Positions 6,042 through 11,858 of a DNA stretch of 18,678 nt are shown here, piece after piece. Source of the stretch: HGM12587 sp964561705 (lineage in GTDB: Bacteria > Bacillota > Clostridia > Lachnospirales > Lachnospiraceae). Position 1 is the stretch's first letter; the number at the start of each line of letters is the position of its first letter. The stretch spans positions 1 through 18,678 of the forward strand of contig CAZLQJ010000031.1 in the NCBI GenBank assembly GCA_964561705.1, written 5' to 3'. The position numbers and the translations under genes are program-made. Under the pieces are notes generated by a model that saw nothing but the letters and a program-made list of their open reading frames with translations, did not search any database and had not been told where the DNA came from.

Positions 6042-6073
6042 AATGGGAGACTTCAAAAAGTCTCTCATTTTTT
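6042..6073 (+). terminator. Intrinsic terminator after the DUF378 gene
   Basis: AATGGGAGACTT (6042-6053) pairs with AAGTCTCTCATT (6058-6069) with one G-T pair and an A-rich four-base loop, followed by a T run to 6073. Confidence 0.88.
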
Positions 6074-6095
6074 GTAAATAAAAAGAAAAAAAATC

Positions 6096-6124
6096 TTTAC
6101 TACACTGAAGTGATATTGTATAAT
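6096..6124 (+). promoter_or_regulatory. Promoter of gdhA
   Basis: TTTACT (6096-6101) and a perfect TATAAT (6119-6124) are separated by 17 bases. Predicted transcription start is near 6131, giving a leader of about 45 bases that holds a short hairpin (GCTC with GAGC, around 6146-6159) and the AGGAGG site at 6165-6170. Confidence 0.7.
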
Positions 6125-6133
6125 TGTATACAA
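6115..6133. repeat. Tandem 8-mer and palindrome at the gdhA start site, candidate operator
   Basis: ATTGTATA occurs twice back to back (6115-6122 and 6123-6130). The second copy forms part of the perfect palindrome TTGTATACAA (6124-6133), which sits on the predicted transcription start and abuts the -10 box. The position suits a repressor or nitrogen/carbon regulator, but AT-rich promoter DNA makes chance symmetry possible. Confidence 0.4.
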
Positions 6134-6176
6134 AGTTGTGATGAAGCTCGTTTCAGAGCGGAAAAGGAGGAAAAAC

Positions 6177-7511
6177 ATGTCTTATACATCAGAAATTTAT
6201 GAACGCGTGGTAGCACAAAATCCTGGAGAACCGGAATTTCATCAGGCAGTAAAAGAAGTTCTCGATTCTTTAAAAGTTGTCATCGATGCAAATGAAGAAG
6301 AATACAGAAAAGAAAGTATTCTGGAAAGACTTGTAGAACCGGAAAGAATCATTTCCTTTAAGGTACCTTGGGTAGATGACCAGGGCAAGGTTCAGGTTAA
6401 TAAAGGATACAGAGTACAGTTTAACAGTGCGATTGGACCATACAAAGGAGGTATCCGTTTTCATCCTTCCGTAAACCAGAGTATTTTAAAATTTCTTGGA
6501 TTTGAGCAGATTTTCAAAAACTCCTTAACAGGACTTCCAATCGGAGGCGGTAAAGGTGGTTCTAACTTTGATCCAAAAGGCAAATCAGACAGAGAAGTTA
6601 TGGCATTTTGCCAGAGCTTTATGACAGAGCTTCACAAATATATCGGAGCAGATCAGGACGTTCCGGCTGGAGATATCGGTGTCGGCGGACGTGAGATCGG
6701 TTATATGTATGGTCAGTACAAACGTTTAACAGGTTTGTATGAAGGTGTTCTGACAGGAAAAGGACTTACTTGGGGTGGTTCTCTGGTTCGTACACAGGCA
6801 ACCGGTTATGGCTTGATCTACATCTTAAATGAAATGGTAGCAGCAAAAGGAGATTCCTTAGAAGGAAAGACTGTGATCGTTACCGGTTCTGGTAATGTAG
6901 CAATCTATGCTGCTGAAAAAGCAACACAGTTTGGTGCAAAAGTTGTAGCAATGTGTGATTCAAACGGTTACATCCATGACCCGAATGGAATTAATCTGGA
7001 TGTTGTAAAAGAAATCAAGGAAGTTCGCCGTGGACGTATCAAAGAATATGCAGATGCAGTAGAAGGTGCTGTATTTACAGAAGGTAAAGGTATCTGGAAT
7101 ATCCCATGTGATATTTATCTTCCATGTGCAACACAGAACGAATTGGATTTAGACGGTGTGAAGGCACTGGCTGCAAACGGCTGCAAGATCATTGCAGAAG
7201 GTGCGAACATGCCTACCACAAGAGAAGCAACAGATTACATTCTGGAAAGTGGTATCTTATTTATGCCTGGTAAGGCAGCAAATGCCGGTGGTGTTGCAAC
7301 TTCCGCATTGGAAATGACACAGAACAGCATGAGACTGAGTTGGAGCGCAGCAGAAGTTGATGAAAAACTTCAGGGCATTATGAAAGATATTTATGCAAAA
7401 GTATCCAGTGCAGCAGCACGTTACGGAATGGAAGGAAATTTTGTAGCAGGTGCAAATATTGCCGGATTTGAAAAAGTCGTAGAGGCTATGAAGGCACAGG
7501 GTGTTGTATAA
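6177..7511 (+). CDS. gdhA: Glutamate dehydrogenase, hexameric, probably NADP-dependent
   Basis: The 444-residue product is a full-length hexameric glutamate dehydrogenase catalysing 2-oxoglutarate + NH3 + NAD(P)H to glutamate. Substrate and catalytic residues are in place: K90 in IGPYKGGIRFHPSVN, K114 in IFKNSLTG, catalytic K126 in PIGGGKGGS, and the Asp of QDVPAGDIGVGGREIGYMYG. The nucleotide domain carries VTGSGNVAIYAAEKA. The following VVAMCDSNGYIHDPNG and the later PCATQNELD, AEGANMPTT and PGKAANAGGVATS resemble E. coli-type NADP enzymes, so biosynthetic ammonia assimilation is likely, though cofactor preference is inference. ATG at 6177 has AGGAGG six bases upstream; the upstream in-frame ATG at 6138 lacks one. 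Monocistronic, bounded by a promoter and a strong terminator. Codon use appears more biased than in the neighbours, fitting high expression. Confidence 0.95.
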   Translation: MSYTSEIYERVVAQNPGEPEFHQAVKEVLDSLKVVIDANEEEYRKESILERLVEPERIISFKVPWVDDQGKVQVNKGYRVQFNSAIGPYKGGIRFHPSVNQSILKFLGFEQIFKNSLTGLPIGGGKGGSNFDPKGKSDREVMAFCQSFMTELHKYIGADQDVPAGDIGVGGREIGYMYGQYKRLTGLYEGVLTGKGLTWGGSLVRTQATGYGLIYILNEMVAAKGDSLEGKTVIVTGSGNVAIYAAEKATQFGAKVVAMCDSNGYIHDPNGINLDVVKEIKEVRRGRIKEYADAVEGAVFTEGKGIWNIPCDIYLPCATQNELDLDGVKALAANGCKIIAEGANMPTTREATDYILESGILFMPGKAANAGGVATSALEMTQNSMRLSWSAAEVDEKLQGIMKDIYAKVSSAAARYGMEGNFVAGANIAGFEKVVEAMKAQGVV

Positions 7512-7529
7512 AAAATATGAGATGATGAG

Positions 7530-7565
7530 AAAGATCCCGAAATCGTTTGATTTCGGGATCTTTTT
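7530..7565. terminator. Strong terminator between gdhA and the convergent HTH gene
   Basis: AAAGATCCCGAAATC (7530-7544) and GATTTCGGGATCTTT (7549-7563) form a perfect 15-base stem with a four-base loop and a T tail to 7565. The opposite strand has a short T-rich tail too, so it may also end the leftward transcript finishing at 7569. Confidence 0.92.
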
Positions 7566-7568
7566 GAA

Positions 7569-8000
7569 TTATAAGACAATTCCGCATTCTTCATATAGAA
7601 GCTCATTGGTCTGTTGGACACTCAATTGGTGTTCCAGGGCAAAAATGACCACAGAGTCCTCTTTTCTGCGGGGATAGAGTTTGACCAGATTTCCAAGAAG
7701 CAAAGCGCGCTGGGTTTCTTCGTAATTCATTCTGGCAGCAATGCAAAGCGCAAGAACTTTGCTGCGGCCGGGATTTTTACTTCCGTTTAAGATCTGGTAA
7801 GCGTAGGTGCGCGGTATCTGAGAAGCTTTGATCAGGTCGCTTTCGCTGAGTGAGTGTGTGTTTAAATATTCCTGAAAATATTCTGCAAAGGTACGGCAGG
7901 AAGGCTGCCGGTCCAGCAGGGAGGTGTAGTCTTTGAATGCTTTCTCAGAACGACTGGAGCGCAATTTCTTTAAAAGTTCATCAGTGGTTAATTGGTTCAT
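7569..8000 (-). CDS. Small XRE-type helix-turn-helix protein, divergent from a Ser/Thr kinase
   Basis: The 143-residue protein has an N-terminal helical segment (MNQLTTDELLKKLRSS...LLDRQ, about 1-32), then an XRE-like helix-turn-helix at about 36-95: TFAEYFQEYLNTHSLSESDL, IKASQIPRTYAYQILNGSK (the recognition helix) and NPGRSKVLALCIAARMNYEETQ. The remaining third (RALLLGNLVKLYPRRKEDS to NELLYEECGIVL) is helical. I recall small proteins of this architecture as common in Lachnospiraceae, but I know of no characterised member. GGAGG (8005-8009) lies four bases before the start. The gene is transcribed away from a membrane kinase from a shared symmetric promoter, which suggests joint regulation and possibly that this protein is a regulator or substrate of the kinase; that is inference. 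Confidence 0.78.
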   Translation of the reverse strand: MNQLTTDELLKKLRSSRSEKAFKDYTSLLDRQPSCRTFAEYFQEYLNTHSLSESDLIKASQIPRTYAYQILNGSKNPGRSKVLALCIAARMNYEETQRALLLGNLVKLYPRRKEDSVVIFALEHQLSVQQTNELLYEECGIVL

Positions 8001-8012
8001 GGAATCCTCCGG

Positions 8013-8041
8013 TTGATTAAAAATTGGTTACATTATATAAT
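8013..8041 (+). promoter_or_regulatory. Rightward promoter of the kinase gene
   Basis: TTGATT (8013-8018) and a perfect TATAAT (8036-8041) are separated by 17 bases. The predicted start near 8048 leaves a leader of about 27 bases before the kinase ATG. Its -10 box overlaps the -10 box of the leftward promoter by two bases. Confidence 0.75.
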
Positions 8042-8060
8042 TTTAAAATAAGAAAAGCAA
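8032..8060 (-). promoter_or_regulatory. Leftward promoter of the HTH gene, sharing the palindromic -10 with the kinase promoter
   Basis: On the minus strand, TTGCTT (8060-8055) and a perfect TATAAT (8037-8032) are separated by 17 bases. Together with the rightward promoter this makes a nearly mirror-symmetric element centred on ATTATATAAT (8032-8041). Confidence 0.7.
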
Positions 8061-8074
8061 GAAATGGAGCAAAA

Positions 8075-9154
8075 ATGGATCTGATGGGAAAATACAAGCT
8101 GTCTGATTATCAGGAATATGGCTTGCTTGGAAATAAAGAAAATATTTATCTGGTGAGAAACCGGAATACAGGAAAAATCTGTGTCAAAAAAGTTTTGGAT
8201 CAGTCTCAGAAGGAGATTATTGAGTTCCGCAAAGAAAATGCTTCCAGTTTTTTTCCTCAGCTTGAAAAGGTGATTCCGCAGGAACATGGATATGTGATCA
8301 TTGAATCCTATGTGGAGGGGATTACGTTAGAGGAATTTATGATGGGTGAACCTTTGGAGGAACCATTAGCAGTAAAGTTTGCAGTACAGATCTGTCAGGC
8401 ATTGCAGGAATTGCATGAGCACAAGCCCATGATCGTATATCGGGATCTGAAACCTGAAAATATTATGGTGGATGCCCAAAATCATATAAAATTGATCGAT
8501 TTTGATATTTCCAGGTGTTATCAGGAAGGAAAATCAAGGGATACGGAATTATTCGGAACAGCAGAGTATGCCGCACCGGAACAATTTGGATATTTTCAGA
8601 CAGATAACCGGACGGATATTTATGCCTTTGGTGTGCTGTTAAATTATATGCTGACGGCTAAATTTCCGGTGGAACAGATTGCGGAGGGGAAATATCAGAA
8701 GATGATCCGCAAATGTACGGAATTAGAGCCGGCAAAACGATATCAGAAGGTAGAAGAGATCTTGGATGTGTTTCCCAAAGATTCCTCATGTACGGAAACA
8801 CAGAAAACGTATTCCTGGGCATTACCGGGATTTCGCAGCCGTAAACTTTGGAAAGAAATTACTGCAGTTTTGGGATATGTTCTGATCTTCTATTTTGGTG
8901 TGACACTGAACTTTACGGATCAAGGAGTTCCCTATGGCCCAGCCGTGCAATGGCTTAACCGGATTGCCTTTATGTTATCCCAATGGACTGCAGTTCTGAT
9001 CATTTTTGATTATCGTGGGATTTCAAAAGGATCAAAAAGCCTAAAAGGACCGTGGAGCCTGAAAAAAATATTGATTGCCATGGGGATTTCCCTGATTTGC
9101 CTTTGCATCGGAAGTATCTGTGCGGCATTGATTGAAGAATTATTTCATTTGTAA
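8075..9154 (+). CDS. Membrane-anchored Hanks-type Ser/Thr protein kinase
   Basis: The 359-residue product has an N-terminal kinase domain (about 10-235) and three C-terminal membrane helices (about 262-280, 295-312, 331-352) with a short tail, so the kinase should face the cytoplasm. Seen motifs: ICVKKV with the ATP-contact Lys near 38, catalytic loop YRDLKPEN at 122-129 (Tyr in place of His, an RD kinase), metal-binding DFD at 142-144 in place of DFG, activation segment GTAEYAAPEQF at 161-171, and TDIYAFGV at 180-187. The Gly-rich loop is degenerate (LLGNKENIYLV, without GxGxxG). There are no PASTA repeats or other sensor domain outside. ATG at 8075 follows GGAG by five bases; the longer frame from 8024 would begin inside the promoter and is rejected. 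The catalytic residues suggest an active kinase despite the altered loops. Substrates are unknown; the divergent HTH protein and downstream lipoprotein are candidates for a shared pathway. Confidence 0.88.
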   Translation: MDLMGKYKLSDYQEYGLLGNKENIYLVRNRNTGKICVKKVLDQSQKEIIEFRKENASSFFPQLEKVIPQEHGYVIIESYVEGITLEEFMMGEPLEEPLAVKFAVQICQALQELHEHKPMIVYRDLKPENIMVDAQNHIKLIDFDISRCYQEGKSRDTELFGTAEYAAPEQFGYFQTDNRTDIYAFGVLLNYMLTAKFPVEQIAEGKYQKMIRKCTELEPAKRYQKVEEILDVFPKDSSCTETQKTYSWALPGFRSRKLWKEITAVLGYVLIFYFGVTLNFTDQGVPYGPAVQWLNRIAFMLSQWTAVLIIFDYRGISKGSKSLKGPWSLKKILIAMGISLICLCIGSICAALIEELFHL

Positions 9155-9200
9155 TGTATGCTCCCGGCATACCAAAAACTAAAAATTTACGGTTACAATT

Positions 9201-9233
9201 AGAAAGATGGCGGGAGGCCATTTCTCTTTTTTT
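9201..9233 (+). terminator. Intrinsic terminator between the kinase and lipoprotein genes
   Basis: AGAAAGATGGC (9201-9211) pairs with GCCATTTCTCT (9217-9227) with one mismatch and one G-T pair across a five-base loop, followed by seven T residues. A second, smaller hairpin (GTATGC at 9156-9161 with GCATAC at 9167-9172) lies just after the kinase stop but lacks a T tail. The two together could act as attenuation of the downstream lipoprotein gene if it lacks its own promoter. Confidence 0.72.
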
Positions 9234-9273
9234 GATACAAAAGAACAGATATGTAAAAACAGGAGGGGATGTA

Positions 9274-10176
9274 ATGAAGAAGTTATATGTATGTTTGCTG
9301 GTGGCAGCGATGAGTCTTTCAATTACGGCCTGCGGCGGTGATACGACAGAACCGACAGAGAAAGGCAGTACACAGACACAGGAGACGGAGGCAGAAGAAA
9401 ACGGGGAAAATCGGGAAGACATCGTTTTCCAGGAAATGACGGCAGTGGATAATGAAGAATGTTCCATTGTTCTGACAGAACTTGAGCCGGACAGTTTCTG
9501 GGGATATACGGTTAAAGCCCGTCTGGAAAATAAATCAGCAGACAAAACCTACATGTTTTCACTGGAAAATGCGTCGATTGATGGGGTGGAATGCAGTGAT
9601 CTGTTTGCAGCGGATGTTGCCCCTGGAAAAAAAGCAAACGAGGAAATCAGTCTTTCTGATAGTGAACTGAAGGAAAATGGAGTGACAGATTTTTCCGATA
9701 TTGAGTTAAGTTTCCGTGTATATGACAGTGATGACTGGATGGCAGATCCAGTAGCAAGGGAGACGGTTCATATTTATCCATATGGAGAAGAAAATGCAAC
9801 CGTATTTGTACGTGAGGATCAGCCGGAGGATATTGTTCTGGTGGACAATGATGAGGTTACTGTGATTGTTACTGCAAGTGAAGATGATGAAATCTGGGGC
9901 TATAGTACAAAACTTTTCCTGGTAAATAAAACGGATAAAAATTTGATGTTTAGTACGGACGAAGCATCCATTAACGGATATATGTTTACTTCCTTATTTG
10001 CCAGCACAGTTTCAGCAGGAAAATGTGAATTTACATCAATGTCATGGTTGGACAGTGAAATGGAAGAAAATGGAATTACAGAGGTAGAGGAAATTGAAAT
10101 GCGACTGAAGGTATATGATGATGATAACTGGTCCGGAGATTATCTGGTTGATGAAGTTGTTACTTTTTGTCCATAA
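9274..10176 (+). CDS. Secreted lipoprotein with two tandem copies of a ~131-residue domain
   Basis: The 300-residue product begins with a lipoprotein signal (MKKLYVCLLV...ITAC, lipidated Cys at residue 20), then an acidic Thr/Glu-rich linker to about residue 49. Two homologous domains follow with a period of 131-132 residues. Landmarks of copy 1 and copy 2: VDN at 58-60 and 190-192, WGY at 76-78 and 208-210, MFS at 94-96 and 225-227, ASIDG/ASING ending at 104 and 235, LFA at 110-112 and 241-243, DSE at 129-131 and 260-262, ENG at 134-136 and 265-267, and VYDxDxW ending at 155 and 286. The pattern of alternating hydrophobic strands suggests an immunoglobulin-like or telokin-like beta sandwich, but I do not recognise the family. 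AGGAGG at 9261-9266 decides the ATG at 9274. It follows the kinase after a terminator hairpin; I could not find a convincing promoter of its own. Confidence 0.82.
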   Translation: MKKLYVCLLVAAMSLSITACGGDTTEPTEKGSTQTQETEAEENGENREDIVFQEMTAVDNEECSIVLTELEPDSFWGYTVKARLENKSADKTYMFSLENASIDGVECSDLFAADVAPGKKANEEISLSDSELKENGVTDFSDIELSFRVYDSDDWMADPVARETVHIYPYGEENATVFVREDQPEDIVLVDNDEVTVIVTASEDDEIWGYSTKLFLVNKTDKNLMFSTDEASINGYMFTSLFASTVSAGKCEFTSMSWLDSEMEENGITEVEEIEMRLKVYDDDNWSGDYLVDEVVTFCP

Positions 10177-10206
10177 AAGAAAAAATGTATCCAATGATAA
10201 GATATT

Positions 10207-10240
10207 AGGCGGTCAGCATAAAAAGCTGGCTGCCTTTTTT
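10207..10240 (+). terminator. Intrinsic terminator after the tandem-domain lipoprotein
   Basis: AGGCGGTCAGC (10207-10217) pairs with GCTGGCTGCCT (10225-10235) with two G-T pairs and an A-rich loop, followed by a T run to 10240. Confidence 0.85.
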
Positions 10241-10267
10241 ATACTTCCAAAACGCTGACAGATATAG

Positions 10268-10273
10268 TATAAT
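10268..10273 (+). promoter_or_regulatory. -10 box of the HD-hydrolase gene promoter
   Basis: A perfect TATAAT lies 51 bases before the ATG. The best -35 candidate at 17 bases is TTCCAA (10245-10250), only 3 of 6 matches, so the promoter may be weak or need an activator. Confidence 0.5.
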
Positions 10274-10318
10274 GAACATGAAATTTTTTAAGTTCAGCAC
10301 AGGGATAGAGGAGGCTTT

Positions 10319-10933
10319 ATGGCAACGAAAACTCTTGGTCGGAAGGATTTTGAGGTGTTATTGGATGAGACGATCTCCTTGATGGATCGTGCCATTATTT
10401 TTGCAACCCGGGCGCATTCGGGAACTTACAGAAAAGGGACGCATATTCCGTATATTGTGCATCCGATCGAGGCGGCAGCCATAGTTGCTACCATGACGGA
10501 TGATCCGGATATGATCGCAGCAGCAGTGCTTCATGATGTGGTAGAAGATACAGATGCAACGGTAGAAGAAATCCGTTTCTTCTTTAATGAACATATTGCA
10601 GATCTTGTTGAGGCGGAAAGTGAGAACAAAAGAAAAGATCTGCCTCCGCAGGAAACCTGGATGATCCGGAAAATGGAAACTTTGGAATTTTTAAGAAACA
10701 GGGCTGACCGGGAAGCGAAAATCCTGGCATTGGCGGACAAACTTTCCAATATTCGTGCCATTCACAGAGATCAAAATACCATTGGAGACGAGCTGTGGGA
10801 GCGTTTTAATGAAAAACGCAAAGAAAAACACGGATGGATGTACCGGCAGGTGGCGGAAGCTTTATCTGAACTGAAAGATACTTTTGCATGGCAGGAGTAT
10901 GATGAACTTGTAAGAAAAACCTTTGAGGAATAG
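10319..10933 (+). CDS. Stand-alone HD-domain protein related to the ppGpp hydrolase of RelA/SpoT (small alarmone hydrolase type)
   Basis: The 204-residue protein consists only of an HD hydrolase domain. It carries the set of residues known for SpoT/Mesh1-type (p)ppGpp 3'-pyrophosphohydrolases: R-K-G before HIPYIVHPIEAA (metal ligand H48), H72-D73 followed by E76-D77-T in VLHDVVEDT, and D140/N144 in LADKLSNIR. No synthetase, TGS or ACT domain follows, so it would be a hydrolase-only alarmone enzyme; other nucleotide substrates (for example NADPH, reported for Mesh1) are possible. AGGAGG at 10309-10314 precedes the ATG by four bases. It stands just before uppP and galK, and a promoter for those genes begins inside its last codons. 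Function as a (p)ppGpp hydrolase is inferred from motifs. Confidence 0.8.
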   Translation: MATKTLGRKDFEVLLDETISLMDRAIIFATRAHSGTYRKGTHIPYIVHPIEAAAIVATMTDDPDMIAAAVLHDVVEDTDATVEEIRFFFNEHIADLVEAESENKRKDLPPQETWMIRKMETLEFLRNRADREAKILALADKLSNIRAIHRDQNTIGDELWERFNEKRKEKHGWMYRQVAEALSELKDTFAWQEYDELVRKTFEE

Positions 10934-10951
10934 CACATAAAGTGCTAGAAT
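10923..10951 (+). promoter_or_regulatory. Probable promoter of the uppP-galK-rarA operon
   Basis: TTGAGG (10923-10928, inside the end of the HD gene) and TAGAAT (10946-10951) are 17 bases apart, with 4 of 6 and 5 of 6 consensus matches. The spacer holds a perfect small inverted repeat, AGCAC (10932-10936, including part of the stop codon) and GTGCT (10942-10946). Confidence 0.55.
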
Positions 10952-10995
10952 CCTTCATAGGAATAAAAAACAAAAAGTAGAGGAAGGATGAAAAA

Positions 10996-11817
10996 ATGAT
11001 CATAGAAATCTTAAAAACAATCCTGATCGGTATTGTGGAAGGTATTACGGAGTGGCTTCCGGTCAGCAGTACCGGACACATGATCTTATTGGAAGAATTT
11101 ATTCATTTAAATGCAACAGAAGAATTTATGGAAATGTTCAATGTTGTCATTCAGTTAGGAGCAATCTTTGCAGTGATCGTGTTGTTTTTCCCTAAATTAT
11201 GGCCGTTTACCACACCGGAAAAGGGATGGATCAAAAAGGACACCTGGATGATGTGGTTTAAAGTGGTTGTGGGTGTACTGCCTGCAGCAGTGCTGGGAAT
11301 TTTATTCGATGATATTTTGGATCAAATGTTTTATAATTATAAAACAGTGGCAATTATGCTCATTGTTTACGGTGTACTGTTTATTCTGGTGGAAAACTGG
11401 AATAAAAGAAAAAGACCAAAGATCCGAAAAATTGGGGATCTTTCCTTTAAAACAGCCCTTATCATTGGAATGTTTCAGGTGCTTTCCCTGATTCCGGGTA
11501 CGTCCCGTTCGGGAGCAACGATCCTAGGTGCCCTGCTGGTGGGATGTTCCCGTTATATTGGTGCAGAATTTAGTTTCTTTATGGCAATCCCGGTGATGTT
11601 TGGGGCAAGTTTGTTGAAAATAGTAAAATTTGGTTTTTCAATGACTGGTGCAGAGGCAGTGATCCTGATCACCGGTATGATTTCAGCATTTATCGTATCT
11701 ATGCTGTCAATCAAGTTATTGATGTCTTATGTGAAAAAACATGATTTTAAAGTATTTGGTTATTATCGGATCATACTTGGGGTCATCGTACTTGCCTACT
11801 TCTGGATCGCAGGATAA
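10996..11817 (+). CDS. uppP: Undecaprenyl-diphosphate phosphatase UppP (BacA)
   Basis: The 273-residue integral membrane protein has about eight helices and both signature motifs of the BacA family: EGITEWLPVSSTGH at 15-28 (E15, E19 and H28 correspond to catalytic residues of the E. coli enzyme) and PGTSRSGATI in the second half, whose Arg binds the pyrophosphate. UppP removes one phosphate from undecaprenyl diphosphate to recycle the lipid carrier used for peptidoglycan and wall polymers, and overexpression can confer bacitracin tolerance. AGGAAGG at 10981-10987 fits the ATG at 10996. It is followed after 41 bases by galK without a terminator, so it probably heads a four-gene operon. Length is normal and nothing is missing. 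Confidence 0.95.
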   Translation: MIIEILKTILIGIVEGITEWLPVSSTGHMILLEEFIHLNATEEFMEMFNVVIQLGAIFAVIVLFFPKLWPFTTPEKGWIKKDTWMMWFKVVVGVLPAAVLGILFDDILDQMFYNYKTVAIMLIVYGVLFILVENWNKRKRPKIRKIGDLSFKTALIIGMFQVLSLIPGTSRSGATILGALLVGCSRYIGAEFSFFMAIPVMFGASLLKIVKFGFSMTGAEAVILITGMISAFIVSMLSIKLLMSYVKKHDFKVFGYYRIILGVIVLAYFWIAG

Positions 11818-11858
11818 GCAATACGAATATGAATTTACGGGATAGGATGGAAATTGCA

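Noticed and set aside
6125..6176. Riboswitch or attenuator in the gdhA leader
   Set aside because: The leader is about 45 bases with one four-pair hairpin, too small for a known aptamer plus expression platform.
9000..9545. 181-residue open frame on the minus strand
   Set aside because: It runs antisense across the kinase end, the terminator and the lipoprotein signal region, is Ser-rich and low in family-like features, and has no ribosome site. It is a shadow of the plus-strand genes.
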